Source: Geobacter sp. (GTDB lineage Bacteria > Desulfobacterota > Desulfuromonadia > Geobacterales > Geobacteraceae). From it: 64,000 nucleotides of DNA. A model generated the notes under the pieces. It searched no databases. It was given only the letters and a program-made list of their open reading frames with translations, and was not told where the DNA came from. Below, in pieces: positions 1 through 8,381 of the stretch; position 1 is the stretch's first letter, and the number at the start of each line of letters is the position of its first letter. The stretch covers positions 682,001 through 746,000 of the forward strand of contig PJFC01000001.1 of the NCBI GenBank assembly GCA_003574885.1, written 5' to 3'. The position numbers and the translations under genes were made by a program.

Positions 1-1
1 G

Positions 2-889
2 CTCGTCGTCTGTTTCGGTGCCGGTATCTTTCTTCAGAAGACCGGCCGCTTCCCGGCGAGCACCCCCGCGGTCCTGAACGGATTCATCATCCACATCTCC
101 CTCCCCGCCTTGGCACTCCTCCATATTCACCGGCTCCATCTGGACAGCTCCCTCCTCTTTACCGCCGTCATGGCCTGGTGTCTGTTCGGCGCGGGAGTTC
201 TCTTCTTCCGTGCCGTGGGGCGTCTGGCGGGGCTTTCTCGGGGCACCACCGGTGCCCTCATGCTCGTGGGGGGGTTAGGGAACACCTCCTTCGTCGGGCT
301 TCCCATGATCGAGGCCTATTACGGCAAGGAGTTCCTGGGGATAGGGCTCATTGCCGACCAGCTGGGATCGTTTCTCGTCCTGTCCACTCTCGGTATTGTG
401 GTGGCGACGGTTTACTCCTCCGGTGACCTGTCACCCCGCCTGATGGTGCGGAAGGTCCTCCTCTTCCCTCCGTTCCAGGCCCTTGTGCTCGCCTTTCTCC
501 TCATCCCCGTCCCCTTTCCCGACTGGCTTCCTACCATCCTGCAGAAACTGGGGGATACCCTGACCCCTCTCGCCCTTGCATCCGTCGGTTTCCAGCTCCG
601 CCTGAGCCATATCCGGGGGGAGATCAAACCCCTCTCTTTCGGCCTCCTCTACAAGCTCGTCCTCGGACCGGCGCTCCTTACCCTCCTGTTCGTCGGCCTT
701 CTGGGGGGGAGCGGCAAGGTGATGCAGGTAACCCTCTTCGAGGCGGCCATGGCCCCCATGATTACCGCAGGGATCATTGCCGTGGACCACGATCTCAACC
801 CTCCCCTCGTCACCCTCATGCTCGGGATCGGCATACCCCTCTCCTTCCTGACACTGCCGGTCTGGTGGTGGCTGTTGCAGGGAGTGTAA
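2..889 (+). CDS. AEC-family (auxin efflux carrier type) transporter, 5' partial
   Basis: The reading frame is already open at base 2, so the N-terminus lies outside the window; 295 residues are visible. The protein is very hydrophobic, with about eight to nine membrane segments alternating with short charged loops. A Gly/Asn-rich stretch (GGLGNTSFVGLP, at about residue 96 of the visible part) is typical of the AEC permease family, whose members export small carboxylates or auxin-like acids across the inner membrane. The substrate cannot be read from sequence. The gene is followed within 12 bases by a strong hairpin at 901-927. The family assignment is firm; the substrate is unknown. Confidence 0.85.
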   Translation, partial: LVVCFGAGIFLQKTGRFPASTPAVLNGFIIHISLPALALLHIHRLHLDSSLLFTAVMAWCLFGAGVLFFRAVGRLAGLSRGTTGALMLVGGLGNTSFVGLPMIEAYYGKEFLGIGLIADQLGSFLVLSTLGIVVATVYSSGDLSPRLMVRKVLLFPPFQALVLAFLLIPVPFPDWLPTILQKLGDTLTPLALASVGFQLRLSHIRGEIKPLSFGLLYKLVLGPALLTLLFVGLLGGSGKVMQVTLFEAAMAPMITAGIIAVDHDLNPPLVTLMLGIGIPLSFLTLPVWWWLLQGV

Positions 890-900
890 CGGGATACAAG

Positions 901-927
901 AAAAGCCCTCCGGGGATGGAGGGCTTT
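901..927 (+). terminator. Hairpin terminator after the AEC transporter
   Basis: AAAGCCCTCC and GGAGGGCTTT form a perfect 10 bp stem around a 6-base loop, followed by a T-rich stretch (GGTTTCTT). It sits 12 bases after the transporter stop codon. Confidence 0.8.
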
Positions 928-942
928 GGTTTCTTACGGCAC

Positions 943-1047
943 AGGAAAAAGCTCCAGATGCAAGGCGCGCAAGGTCTGAGGAGTGAGGCGTACATCAGGT
1001 ACGCCGCAGGGACGAAGAGCTTGTGTAACGCCGCAGATGGACTTTTG
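943..1047 (+). repeat. Dispersed intergenic repeat, family 1, copy 1
   Basis: This non-coding block lies between the AEC terminator and the prfC stop codon. It matches, in the opposite orientation, the block at 62034-62150. Shared words include CCAGATGCAAGGCG at one end, GTACGCC/CATACATCA-type words in the middle, GACGAA, and AACGCCGCAGATGG at the other end. Copy 2 is bounded by near-perfect inverted ends; the ends of this copy are weaker (CGGCA..AAAAAG and CTTTTGCCG). It has no coding capacity. It is probably a non-autonomous repeat. Confidence 0.7.
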
Positions 1048-1057
1048 CCGAAGCCGT

Positions 1058-2641
1058 TTAGCTGCGTTCTCTTGTCGAGTGGAACTGCAGCTCCTTCCAG
1101 TTGTCCATGGTGTTGTCCAGGCGCCACTGGCTCCCCGCCAGGTAGGCAAGATTCCCTTCCCCATCCCAATAGAGGTGCATAGCTTCTTTCTTTTCGAACT
1201 CCTCAAGCTTCTTCTTCTCGCCGGTGACCCAGCGGGCGGTGACGTAACTGACCGGTTCGTAGGTCGCCTTGACGTTGTATTCATGCTCCAGACGGTGCAT
1301 GACCACGTCGAACTGGAGGAGCCCGACGGCTCCCACGATCCAGTCGCTTCCCATGAGGGGGCGGAAAACCTGGGTGGTCCCCTCCTCGGCCAGCTGTACA
1401 AGCCCTTTTTCCAGTGCCTTTGACTTCATCGGGTCAAGAAGCCGCACCTTGCGGAAGTGTTCCGGGGCGAAGTTGGGGATGCCGGTGTATTTAAGCTCTT
1501 CACCCTGGGTAAAGGTATCGCCGATCTTGATGGTGCCGTGGTTGTGGATGCCGATGATGTCGCCGGGGTAGGCTTCGTCCACGTTTGTCCGGTCCTGGGC
1601 CATGAAGATGGTGGCGTTGGCAATCTGCACCTCCCGGCCGAGACGGTTGTGCCGGACCTTCATGCCGCGGGTGAATTTTCCTGAGCAGATTCGGAAGAAG
1701 GCGATCCTGTCCCGGTGGGCCGGGTCCATGTTAGCCTGGATTTTGAAGGTGAACCCTGAGAACAGCTCCTCGTAGGGGGATACGATCCGGCTCTCGGTCT
1801 CACGGGGGAGCGGGGACGGGGCGTGTTCGATGAAGGTGTCGAGGAGCTGCTGGATGCCGAAGGTGTTGATGGCGCTGCCGAAGAAAACGGGGGTTTGCCG
1901 TCCTGCCAGGTACGCCTCTTGTTCGAAGGGGTGGGCCGCTCCCTCCAGGAGCTCGACGTCGTTGCGGAGTTCCTCTACCTGGGAGCCCAGGAGTTCGTCG
2001 AGGCGGGGGTCGTCAAGTCCCTTCACCGTCTCAACCTGGCCGGTTCCGCGGTCCGCTGCCGGATCGAAGAAGGTCAGTTCCTTGCTGTAGAGGTGATAGG
2101 TGCCGCGAAACCTTTTCCCCATACCCACAGGCCAGGTCATGGGGGCGCACTGTATGTTGAGGGAGCTCTCGATGTCGTCCAGGAGGTCAAGGGGTTCCCG
2201 CCCTTCCCGGTCGAGCTTGTTGATGAAGGTCATGATCGGGGTGTGGCGGAGCCGGCAGACCTCAAGCAGTTTCCTGGTCTGGCTTTCCACCCCTTTTACC
2301 GAGTCGATGACCATGAGGACAGAGTCGACGGCGGTGAGAGTGCGGTAGGTGTCTTCGGAGAAGTCGTTATGGCCGGGGGTGTCCAGGAGGTTGATCTCGT
2401 AGTCCCGGTAGGTGAACTTCATGACCGACGAGGTGACGGAGATGCCGCGCTGCTTTTCCATCTCCATCCAGTCCGACGTCGCGTGACGGGCCGCCTTGCG
2501 GGCCCGGACTTCGCCGGCCTGTTGGATGGCGCCGCCGAACAGGAGGAGCTTTTCGGTTATGGTAGTCTTCCCTGCGTCCGGGTGGCTGATGATGGCAAAG
2601 GTGCGGCGCCGGTCGATTTCCTGCTGGTTGTGTTTGATCAC
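1058..2641 (-). CDS. prfC: Peptide chain release factor 3 (RF3)
   Basis: This is a translational GTPase that recycles RF1/RF2 from terminated ribosomes. I place the start at the GTG at 2641, preceded by GGAG at good spacing, giving 527 residues, the usual RF3 length. The open frame continues upstream to 2896, but that stretch (basic, Cys/Pro-rich) has no RF3 counterpart. The G1 loop HPDAGKTT is near residues 20-27, followed by the G3 motif DTPGHNDF and the G4 motif NKLDRE, then EF-Tu-like domain II and the RF3 C-terminal domain. The gene stands alone, divergent from tatD. Its stop codon abuts a dispersed repeat rather than an obvious terminator. Confidence 0.97.
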   Translation of the reverse strand: MIKHNQQEIDRRRTFAIISHPDAGKTTITEKLLLFGGAIQQAGEVRARKAARHATSDWMEMEKQRGISVTSSVMKFTYRDYEINLLDTPGHNDFSEDTYRTLTAVDSVLMVIDSVKGVESQTRKLLEVCRLRHTPIMTFINKLDREGREPLDLLDDIESSLNIQCAPMTWPVGMGKRFRGTYHLYSKELTFFDPAADRGTGQVETVKGLDDPRLDELLGSQVEELRNDVELLEGAAHPFEQEAYLAGRQTPVFFGSAINTFGIQQLLDTFIEHAPSPLPRETESRIVSPYEELFSGFTFKIQANMDPAHRDRIAFFRICSGKFTRGMKVRHNRLGREVQIANATIFMAQDRTNVDEAYPGDIIGIHNHGTIKIGDTFTQGEELKYTGIPNFAPEHFRKVRLLDPMKSKALEKGLVQLAEEGTTQVFRPLMGSDWIVGAVGLLQFDVVMHRLEHEYNVKATYEPVSYVTARWVTGEKKKLEEFEKKEAMHLYWDGEGNLAYLAGSQWRLDNTMDNWKELQFHSTRERS

Positions 2642-2988
2642 TGCCGTGCTCCAATGTTTTTGTTTACGTGCTTCAGTGAGGGGTGAGCACCCCACTCCGC
2701 TCAATGTCCCCTCGACTGCCGCTGTACGGCTCATTTCGCGCAGGACGTTCGGCCGACTCTGCTCAATTTCGCCTACATCGGCTGGGTCTCGGGAACATTC
2801 GCTCCATGGGACGTTCACCCCCCCCACGGCGAATATGCTGCGCAAAACACAAGAACGGCGAAGAGGAGGTCTTCGCCGTAAGGGGAATAATGACACGGAG
2901 GGGGCGAAAGCGCAACAGAAAACTGTCCAGTGTAACCACTGGAGAAACCCCTTTCATTTTTTCACCGTGAAGTGATACATTTTCTGTC
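2642..2988. other. Divergent intergenic region between prfC and tatD
   Basis: These 347 bases contain no convincing gene. The long frames crossing it are uninterrupted only because the region is GC-rich; none has a ribosome-binding site or a recognisable product. It should hold promoters for both flanking genes, but I see no -35/-10 pair good enough to name. An A/T-richer stretch with GTGATACATT lies just before tatD. Confidence 0.5.
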
Positions 2989-3750
2989 ATGTTTATCGAT
3001 ACCCACTGCCATCTCGACGACCCCTCCCTCCGTGACCGGCTCCCGGATGCCCTTGCCGCCGCTGCAAAGGCGGGGGTGAAGCGTTTTATCGTGCCGGGTG
3101 TGGGACCGGAGGGGTGGGGTGATGTCATGGCGCTTGCCGCTGGAAATAACCGCATCCATGCGGCACCCGGCATCCACCCCATGCATGCTGACCGATGCAG
3201 TGACGATGCGTTGCTCCGGCTGGCGGCGTTGTGTGGAGAAGCGGTGGCCATCGGCGAGATCGGCCTCGACTACGTTGTTGAACATGTGCCCAGGGAGGTC
3301 CAGCAGGCAGCTTTGCGTAGGCAACTCCGGCTGGCAGTGAGCAAGGGGCTGCCGGTGCTGATTCATTGCCGTCGGGCGTTCCAGGACCTGCTTCGCATTC
3401 TTCAGGAAGAGGGGGCGGAACAGGTCGGCGGGGTGATGCATGCATTTTCCGGCAGTGGGGAGATCGCCAGGGACTGTGTCACTATGGGTTTCCTCATCTC
3501 CATTGCTGGGACGGTCACCTATACCAATGCCGTCCGGCCTCTGGAAGTGGTGCGCCGGGTTCCCCTCGCCCATCTCGTTCTTGAGACCGATGCCCCGGAC
3601 ATGACACCAGAACCGTACCGAGGTCGATCCAATGAACCGGCCTTTCTCCTGGAAACCGCGAAAAAGGTGGCGGAGATCAAGGGGGCAACCCTTGAAGAGG
3701 TGGCGGCAGTGACCACTGCCAATGCGGAGAGGGTGTTTAAGCTGCAATAG
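2989..3750 (+). CDS. tatD: TatD-family metal-dependent hydrolase
   Basis: 253 residues, the normal length for the TatD family of TIM-barrel metal-dependent hydrolases, which act as 3'-5' exonucleases or D-aminoacyl-tRNA hydrolases in the cytoplasm. Metal-ligand motifs are in the expected order: DTHCHLD at residues 4-10, EIGLDY in the middle, HCRRAF, HAFSGS, and ETDAPD near residue 200 followed by the RGRSNEP signature. The start at 2989 places the His-x-His motif at the extreme N-terminus, as in homologues. It lies 66 bases upstream of tcdA in the same orientation. Confidence 0.93.
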   Translation: MFIDTHCHLDDPSLRDRLPDALAAAAKAGVKRFIVPGVGPEGWGDVMALAAGNNRIHAAPGIHPMHADRCSDDALLRLAALCGEAVAIGEIGLDYVVEHVPREVQQAALRRQLRLAVSKGLPVLIHCRRAFQDLLRILQEEGAEQVGGVMHAFSGSGEIARDCVTMGFLISIAGTVTYTNAVRPLEVVRRVPLAHLVLETDAPDMTPEPYRGRSNEPAFLLETAKKVAEIKGATLEEVAAVTTANAERVFKLQ

Positions 3751-3779
3751 TACGGCGATCATTATATATTTCAACGTAA

Positions 3780-3798
3780 GGGCGCTGCAGCAGCGCCC
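3780..3798 (+). repeat. Perfect GC-rich hairpin in the tatD-tcdA gap
   Basis: GGGCGCTGC and GCAGCGCCC form a perfect 9 bp stem around a single A. No T-run follows, so a simple intrinsic terminator is unlikely. It lies 18 bases before the tcdA start and could affect translation or RNA stability. Confidence 0.5.
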
Positions 3799-3816
3799 CG
3801 GCAAAAGGTTTCGACC

Positions 3817-4596
3817 ATGTCCAATCTGCACCGCTTTTCCCGTACGGAAATACTGATCGGCCCGGACGGGCTGGAAAAACTGAAGAGTTCGACCGTTGCC
3901 CTCTTCGGCCTGGGGGGGGTGGGGAGTTATGCCGCCGAGGCCCTCTGTCGGGCCGGGATCGGCCGTCTCGTTCTCGTCGATTTCGACGACATCTGCCTTA
4001 CCAACGTGAATCGTCAGTTGCATGCCATGGATGGCACCGTCGGGCAGCCCAAGGTTCAGGTCATGGCGGAACGGTTGCGGCGCATCAATCCGGCTGCCGA
4101 GATTATCCCCCACCGGGAGTTCTACAGTGCGGAGAACAGTGACTTTCTCCTGGCCGACCACTACGACTACGTCCTCGATGCCATTGATCACTTCACCAGC
4201 AAGATACACCTTATCACGAGTTGCCGAAGGCGTGAGATATCAATCGTCTCCAGCATGGGGGCGGCCATGAAGCTTGATCCTGAGCTGGTGCGGGTGGGAG
4301 ATATCGCCGAAACGACCAAATGCCGGATGGCCCGGTCGGTGCGGAAACTTCTGCGCAAGGAAGGGGTCGAGCGGGGGGTGAAGGTGGTCTATTCACTCGA
4401 GGAGTTCCGGCCGCCGGCGGTTCAGGATGCCGGCTGCAAGGGGGAGTGCATCTGTCCCAACAAGGGCGATCAGCAATTTTCCTGCGAGCACCGGAGGGTC
4501 ATCCTCGGGAGCATCTCCTTTATTCCCTCCATCTTCGGCCTTACCATGGCCGGAGTGGCAGTCAACGACCTTCTGGAGGAGGTCAAAAATAAATAA
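3817..4596 (+). CDS. tcdA: ThiF/HesA-type E1-like enzyme, probable tRNA threonylcarbamoyladenosine dehydratase
   Basis: 259 residues with an N-terminal Rossmann nucleotide-binding loop GLGGVGS (residues 31-37), the VNRQ motif that follows it, and the Asp-rich FDDICLTNVNRQ segment of E1-like adenylating enzymes. The C-terminal half carries AGCKGECICP and a hydrophobic tail, as in the TcdA/CsdL/YgdL subgroup. TcdA cyclises t6A37 of ANN-decoding tRNAs to ct6A in an ATP-dependent reaction. MoeB and ThiF are the alternatives, but no molybdopterin or thiamine genes are nearby and the length favours TcdA. Confidence 0.85.
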   Translation: MSNLHRFSRTEILIGPDGLEKLKSSTVALFGLGGVGSYAAEALCRAGIGRLVLVDFDDICLTNVNRQLHAMDGTVGQPKVQVMAERLRRINPAAEIIPHREFYSAENSDFLLADHYDYVLDAIDHFTSKIHLITSCRRREISIVSSMGAAMKLDPELVRVGDIAETTKCRMARSVRKLLRKEGVERGVKVVYSLEEFRPPAVQDAGCKGECICPNKGDQQFSCEHRRVILGSISFIPSIFGLTMAGVAVNDLLEEVKNK

Positions 4597-4604
4597 TACC
4601 GCCG

Positions 4605-4632
4605 TTGACCCTGTTTTATTTACCGCTATACT
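4605..4632 (+). promoter_or_regulatory. Sigma-70-type promoter of the ferritin-like gene
   Basis: TTGACC and TATACT are separated by 16 bases, and a strong GGGGAGGA ribosome-binding site follows before the ATG at 4679. The promoter begins a few bases after the tcdA stop, so the ferritin-like/cytochrome pair is probably its own transcription unit. Confidence 0.7.
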
Positions 4633-4678
4633 TTGTACAAAATCGAATTGTAATTAATTAAGCGGGGAGGAACGGATC

Positions 4679-5176
4679 ATGGGAAAAGAATACACTATGC
4701 AGGAAGCGCTGAAGCTTGCCATCCAGGGGGAGAAGGACAGCATGGACTTTTACCGCCGGGCAGGGGCTGCCACCCGGAATGAGCGGGCGAAGAAGGTCTT
4801 CGACCTTCTGGCCAACGAAGAGGTCGGCCATCTTAAAGCTTTCTTCGACCATTACCGGGGGAGCGAGTTCGGAGACCTGAAGAGCTACCTGGAGTCCCCA
4901 CCCGATAAGAAGTCGGCCACGTACCTGGCGCTTGAGAAAGCGATCGACGAGAATGTGCACGAGCAGAAGGCTCTGGAAATTGCCCTCAAGGAAGAGAAGG
5001 CGTGCATCGATCAGTATACCCACCTGGTAAAGGACATTATTGACCCTCTGGTCCGCAAGGTGTTCGAGCAGGTGATCAGGGAGACCCAGAACCACTATGA
5101 CATGATCGAAGACGAATACATGCACGTGATGAAGATGGTGGACAAGTCTGATCAGGACACCTATGTGAGGGAATAA
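4679..5176 (+). CDS. Ferritin-like (rubrerythrin-type) diiron protein
   Basis: 165 residues, nearly all helical, with the four carboxylate/histidine clusters of a ferritin-like diiron four-helix bundle: E in GEKDSMDFY near residue 18, EEVGH near 52, EEKACIDQY in helix 3, and ETQNHYDMIEDE in helix 4. The C-terminal CxxC rubredoxin module of classical rubrerythrin is absent, so this is the erythrin/ferritin-like core only. Such proteins reduce peroxide or handle iron. It overlaps the next gene by one base (TAATG), which implies translational coupling to a c-type cytochrome. The physiological reaction is unproven. Confidence 0.85.
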   Translation: MGKEYTMQEALKLAIQGEKDSMDFYRRAGAATRNERAKKVFDLLANEEVGHLKAFFDHYRGSEFGDLKSYLESPPDKKSATYLALEKAIDENVHEQKALEIALKEEKACIDQYTHLVKDIIDPLVRKVFEQVIRETQNHYDMIEDEYMHVMKMVDKSDQDTYVRE

Positions 5177-5499
5177 TGGAGCGCATCGGTCGTGCCATAG
5201 GTCCCGCGGTACTGCTGCTTGCGGTCTTTGCCGGAACGGTCGTTGCCGAAGAGGACGTGCGGGGAGTCAAGCTGCACCAGCAGGAGTTGAAGGTTATCGA
5301 GGAGAAGTGTCTCGTCTGTCATAACCGGCAGCGGATCGATGCGGCTGCCGCCGAGAAACGGAATATGGACAGGATCCTGCGCCGGATGGAGCAGAAGGGG
5401 GTTGTCCTTACCGAGCAGGAGCGGCAGGTAATGGGTCATTTCAGGGGACAGAAGGTATTCAAATCCCCCGCCGGCGGGGACAAACCAGTCGTCAAGTAA
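5176..5499 (+). CDS. Small exported monohaem c-type cytochrome
   Basis: 107 residues with a signal peptide at residues 1-24 (hydrophobic core AVLLLAVFAGTVV, cleavage probably after VVA). One haem-attachment motif, CLVCH, lies near residue 45 in a Lys/Arg/Glu-rich background. Periplasmic location is expected. The start overlaps the stop of the ferritin-like gene, so the pair is likely co-expressed and may share an electron-transfer function; that link is inference. A bidirectional terminator follows at 5531-5563. No closer family is recognised. Confidence 0.8.
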   Translation: MERIGRAIGPAVLLLAVFAGTVVAEEDVRGVKLHQQELKVIEEKCLVCHNRQRIDAAAAEKRNMDRILRRMEQKGVVLTEQERQVMGHFRGQKVFKSPAGGDKPVVK

Positions 5500-5530
5500 G
5501 TGCTGTCCATGGATTGGCCGGAAGAACATT

Positions 5531-5563
5531 CAGGGGCGGTCGGGAATTTCCCAGCCGCCCCTG
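5531..5563. terminator. Bidirectional hairpin terminator
   Basis: CAGGGGCGG and CCGCCCCTG form a perfect 9 bp stem with a 15-base loop that can itself pair partly (GGGAA/TTCCC). It lies between the convergent cytochrome gene and the leftward hypothetical gene. The T-run is short. Confidence 0.6.
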
Positions 5564-5587
5564 TCGTTTGTGTGTATATGTGCAGGC

Positions 5588-5917
5588 CTAACGTGAGGCG
5601 GTCAGCAGGAGTCCCTCCCCGTCGGCAGTGACACGACAGGCAGAGAACCCCAGCCGCTTCAGGCGGAAGAGGAGAAACGGCGCAGTCAGCGGGAGTGCAC
5701 CGGGGAAAAACAGGGAAAGATTACCGGCGTCGTCGAGGGCGCTCTGGAGGTTTGCAAACAGCCATGCCAGTTCGGTCGCAGTCACCTGCCGAGGGACCAG
5801 GCACGGGTCCTCCCCCCGGCCATGGGATGGCAGTTGCCTGCCGGCAAGAGAACCGACGGGAACCAGGGCATGGCGGACGATGAGCAGGGAGAAATGGAGC
5901 CGGGCAGGAAGTGACAT
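5588..5917 (-). CDS. Hypothetical protein, divergent from the methyltransferase gene
   Basis: 109 residues from the ATG at 5917; a TTG at 5953 would add 12. The product has hydrophobic patches and a C-terminal segment (FRLKRLGFSACRV.. near residues 80-95) that looks like folded protein rather than random shadow. There is no clear signal peptide, and the ribosome-binding site is weak (ACGGGAC). It is not recognised as a named family. It is called because the region is otherwise empty, is bounded by a terminator, and lies head-to-head with the methyltransferase gene. It could still be spurious. Confidence 0.4.
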   Translation of the reverse strand: MSLPARLHFSLLIVRHALVPVGSLAGRQLPSHGRGEDPCLVPRQVTATELAWLFANLQSALDDAGNLSLFFPGALPLTAPFLLFRLKRLGFSACRVTADGEGLLLTASR

Positions 5918-5988
5918 GTCCCGTACTCTATCATGCCTGGAAGGAAGGCTCAAGCTGTCAGGCGAGGAATGTTTTCCCCTTCCAACGG

Positions 5989-6014
5989 CCGCTGATTGTG
6001 GCTACAATCAGCGG
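5989..6014 (+). promoter_or_regulatory. Perfect 11 bp hairpin abutting a start codon
   Basis: CCGCTGATTGT and ACAATCAGCGG form a perfect stem with a GGCT loop. The stem ends at the base before the ATG at 6015. A ribosome-binding site for that ATG would have to lie inside the stem, and none is obvious. There is no T-run, so it is not a terminator. Confidence 0.55.
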
Positions 6015-7088
6015 ATGAATCGGATTCAGCTTCGATATGCCCCCTCGTTCGATGAATATACTGTTTGTTCGCGTTTACAGCGGTTACTGATCTTCGGACC
6101 AATCAGCGATGATGACCTTGAGCGGCGTTGTACCCGTCTGACTGAACGGTTCCGCGTGTATGCTGCCTGCTCACCCCACGGGATGTGGGCTCCGGGGCTC
6201 ATCCTGACCCACGATATGCGGAGTTTTGCGGAGCAGTACCTCCCTGTTGCGGAAATAGCCCGTGCCCTGGAACGGCTGATTGTCCGGTCTTTGCGGGTAG
6301 AACCGGTGCTGGAGGGATCCGCTGTCCGCACTGCGGCCACCTGGCCGGATCTCCTCGGCCAGATGCAGCCGGTAACTCGTCACTCCAATCCGGGCCGGTT
6401 CCTGCGGGAACTTCTCGTCGATAGTGAGGAGCGTCGCCGTTTTCTCTGGCGGGTTTTCCTGCCACCTCGTTACGGGTGCGACTTCGACCGGTATCCTGAA
6501 CAGGGGCTGTTTCTCCGCCACTGGCTGTCTCAGGCACAGATCCCGTCCAATGGGGTGGTGCGTTGCCTGGATGCGGCCTGCGGTACCGGCGAGGGGACCT
6601 ACGAACTTGCCCGGCTTGTACACGAATCGTTGGCCGGGCGGAGCGACTGGCTGATCGATGGCGTGACACTGGAGCCGCTGGAGCTGTTTTCCGGTGCCCA
6701 TGGCTACTTTCCCCATGATCCGGCCCGTCAGGCGGCATTTCGTTGCCGGGTGACGTCTCTCCTGGAGGCGTTTCCCGCGAAACACCTCTTTTTCGAGCGG
6801 GGTGACCTGGCCGTCGGCTGCAGTGATGCCGGCCCTGGCTATGGGGTCATCGTCTGCAATGGTCTGTTGGGTGGGCCGTTTCTCCATGAGAAGCGCCAGT
6901 TGTCTGTAGTGGTGGCCAACCTTGCGGCGCGGCTTGAACTCGGCGGCATCCTGCTGGCTGACGACCGGTTCCACGGTGGATGGAAAAAACGGATTTGTCG
7001 TGATGATCTGCGAGGGCTTCTGGCTGGATGCGGCCTGCGTCTTCTCCCTGCGGAGGAAGGAATCGCAGGGGTCAAAGTTCAGGCATAA
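6015..7088 (+). CDS. SAM-dependent methyltransferase (class I fold), CheR-like
   Basis: 357 residues if the ATG at 6015 is used. The open frame extends to 5628, but the upstream part overlaps the divergent gene and contains no folded motif. The C-terminal half has a SAM-binding motif I, CLDAACGTGEGTYELA (near residue 190), then the acidic motif II, a YGVIVCNGLLGG motif IV segment and the post-motif GGILLADDRF. The order recalls CheR-type or small-molecule methyltransferases. The N-terminal half is unassigned. A strong bidirectional terminator follows at once. Substrate unknown; the start is uncertain because of the hairpin abutting it. Confidence 0.7.
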   Translation: MNRIQLRYAPSFDEYTVCSRLQRLLIFGPISDDDLERRCTRLTERFRVYAACSPHGMWAPGLILTHDMRSFAEQYLPVAEIARALERLIVRSLRVEPVLEGSAVRTAATWPDLLGQMQPVTRHSNPGRFLRELLVDSEERRRFLWRVFLPPRYGCDFDRYPEQGLFLRHWLSQAQIPSNGVVRCLDAACGTGEGTYELARLVHESLAGRSDWLIDGVTLEPLELFSGAHGYFPHDPARQAAFRCRVTSLLEAFPAKHLFFERGDLAVGCSDAGPGYGVIVCNGLLGGPFLHEKRQLSVVVANLAARLELGGILLADDRFHGGWKKRICRDDLRGLLAGCGLRLLPAEEGIAGVKVQA

Positions 7089-7093
7089 AACTG

Positions 7094-7130
7094 AAAAAGC
7101 GCAGCCGGCATAGTGCCGTTTGCGCTTTTT
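7094..7130. terminator. Bidirectional terminator between the methyltransferase gene and fabH
   Basis: AAAAAGCGCA..TGCCGTTTGCGCTTTTT folds into a long stem with A-run and T-run flanks on both strands. It serves the convergent methyltransferase gene and fabH. Confidence 0.85.
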
Positions 7131-7154
7131 CGTGAAATCGCACTGGTGTCGGAG

Positions 7155-8135
7155 TCAGAACTGGAGAAGCATTCCTCCCCAGGAAAGCCCTCCCCCGAAC
7201 CCCATCATGAGGACAAGCTGGCCCGGCTTGATGGTGCCGTTCTGCAGGTTCTCGTCGAGGGCGAGTCCCACGGACGCAGCAGCGGTGTTCCCATAGCGGT
7301 CCAGGTTGAGGAGGAAGCGCTCCTTCGGGATGCCCGTCTTCTTTGAGATGAAATCGATGATCCTGAGGTTTGCCTGATGGGGGATGATGTGGTCCAGCTG
7401 GTCGGGGGTTATGCCGGCCCGTTGGGTAAGCTCCTCAATGATCTTGGGTATGATGTCGGTGGCAAAGACGAACACGCTTTTGCCCGCCATCTTGAATGTA
7501 TTCTCCCGTGCGGCAATGGTCTCGGCGGTTACCGGCTTGCGGGAGCCGGAGGAGGGAACCTGGATCAGTTCCCATCCGTTGCCGTCGCTCATGACGAGGC
7601 TTTGAAGAATGCCTTTCTTCTCCGGCGAGGCTCCCAGGATCATGGCCCCGGCACCGTCGCCGAACAGGGGAGAGGTGGTCTTGTCCTGAAAGTCGAGGAT
7701 CTTGGAATAGGTATCGGCACCGATGACGAGAACTTTCTTGTACTTGCCTGACCGGATAAAGCTGTCTGCAGTCTCCACGGCAAAAACGAAGCTGCTGCAG
7801 ACGGCGTTCATGTCGAAGGCGAAAGCGTTCTTTGCACCGATGTTCTTCTGCACCATGCAGGCGGAGGAGGGGAGGATCATGTCGGCGGTGGAGGTGCCGA
7901 CGATGATGCAGTCGATTTCTTTCGCCGAAAGGGAGGCACGTTGCAGTGCCTGTCGGGCTGCTGCGGTGGCGAGGTCGGACGTTGCCTCATGTTCGCCGGC
8001 AAAGCGGCGCTCCCTTATCCCGGTGCGGGAGAGTATCCAGTTCTCTGCATCTTCGACAAGGTAGTCGAAGTGGCTGTTGGGAACAATCCTTTCGGGGACT
8101 GCCCCCCCGGTTGATAGAATGTGAGAATATATCAT
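7155..8135 (-). CDS. fabH: Beta-ketoacyl-ACP synthase III
   Basis: 326 residues from the ATG at 8135, which has GAGGTAG upstream; the longer frame to 8174 is unlikely. The catalytic triad of KASIII is present: Cys in DMNAVCSSF (near residue 113), His in IIPHQANLRI (near 245) and Asn in DRYGNTAAAS (near 280), with a C-terminal GFGGGLSWGG. The enzyme condenses acetyl- or acyl-CoA with malonyl-ACP to start fatty acid synthesis. No fabD, fabG, acpP or plsX is adjacent, so this is a detached copy and may prime a particular acyl chain. It ends next to a shared terminator. Confidence 0.93.
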   Translation of the reverse strand: MIYSHILSTGGAVPERIVPNSHFDYLVEDAENWILSRTGIRERRFAGEHEATSDLATAAARQALQRASLSAKEIDCIIVGTSTADMILPSSACMVQKNIGAKNAFAFDMNAVCSSFVFAVETADSFIRSGKYKKVLVIGADTYSKILDFQDKTTSPLFGDGAGAMILGASPEKKGILQSLVMSDGNGWELIQVPSSGSRKPVTAETIAARENTFKMAGKSVFVFATDIIPKIIEELTQRAGITPDQLDHIIPHQANLRIIDFISKKTGIPKERFLLNLDRYGNTAAASVGLALDENLQNGTIKPGQLVLMMGFGGGLSWGGMLLQF

Positions 8136-8381
8136 GTAACTACCTCGATTTCCGGCGAATGCTCGTCTGTGCAATCTTCCGTGGATCTATCTTTAAGGGT
8201 GTTTTGGAAATAACGTTTTGCTGAATACGGTTTGCGCTGGTCCGCCGGTGGAATCGACTGGTGACAGCCACGGGGAAGCTGTTTCATTGCCGTTGCGATA
8301 CACCGTTTCAGTCAACTCTGAATGGACTTTTATTGCACAGATGAAACTGATTTGTCAAAATAATATTCCGCAGGGTCGAAT
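8136..8381. other. Intergenic stretch upstream of fabH
   Basis: 246 bases with no gene. It separates the fabH start from the 3' end of the small membrane-protein gene. I see no terminator or clear promoter box, although the stretch near 8335-8375 is AT-richer than its surroundings. Confidence 0.4.

Noticed and set aside
1823-2686. A 287-codon plus-strand open frame opposite prfC
   Set aside because: It is the complement of a gene with a complete set of RF3 motifs; it has no ribosome-binding site or recognisable domain.
2642-2896. N-terminal extension of RF3 by 85 residues
   Set aside because: The GTG at 2641 has a good ribosome-binding site and gives the standard RF3 length; the extension is basic, Cys/Pro-rich and without counterpart.
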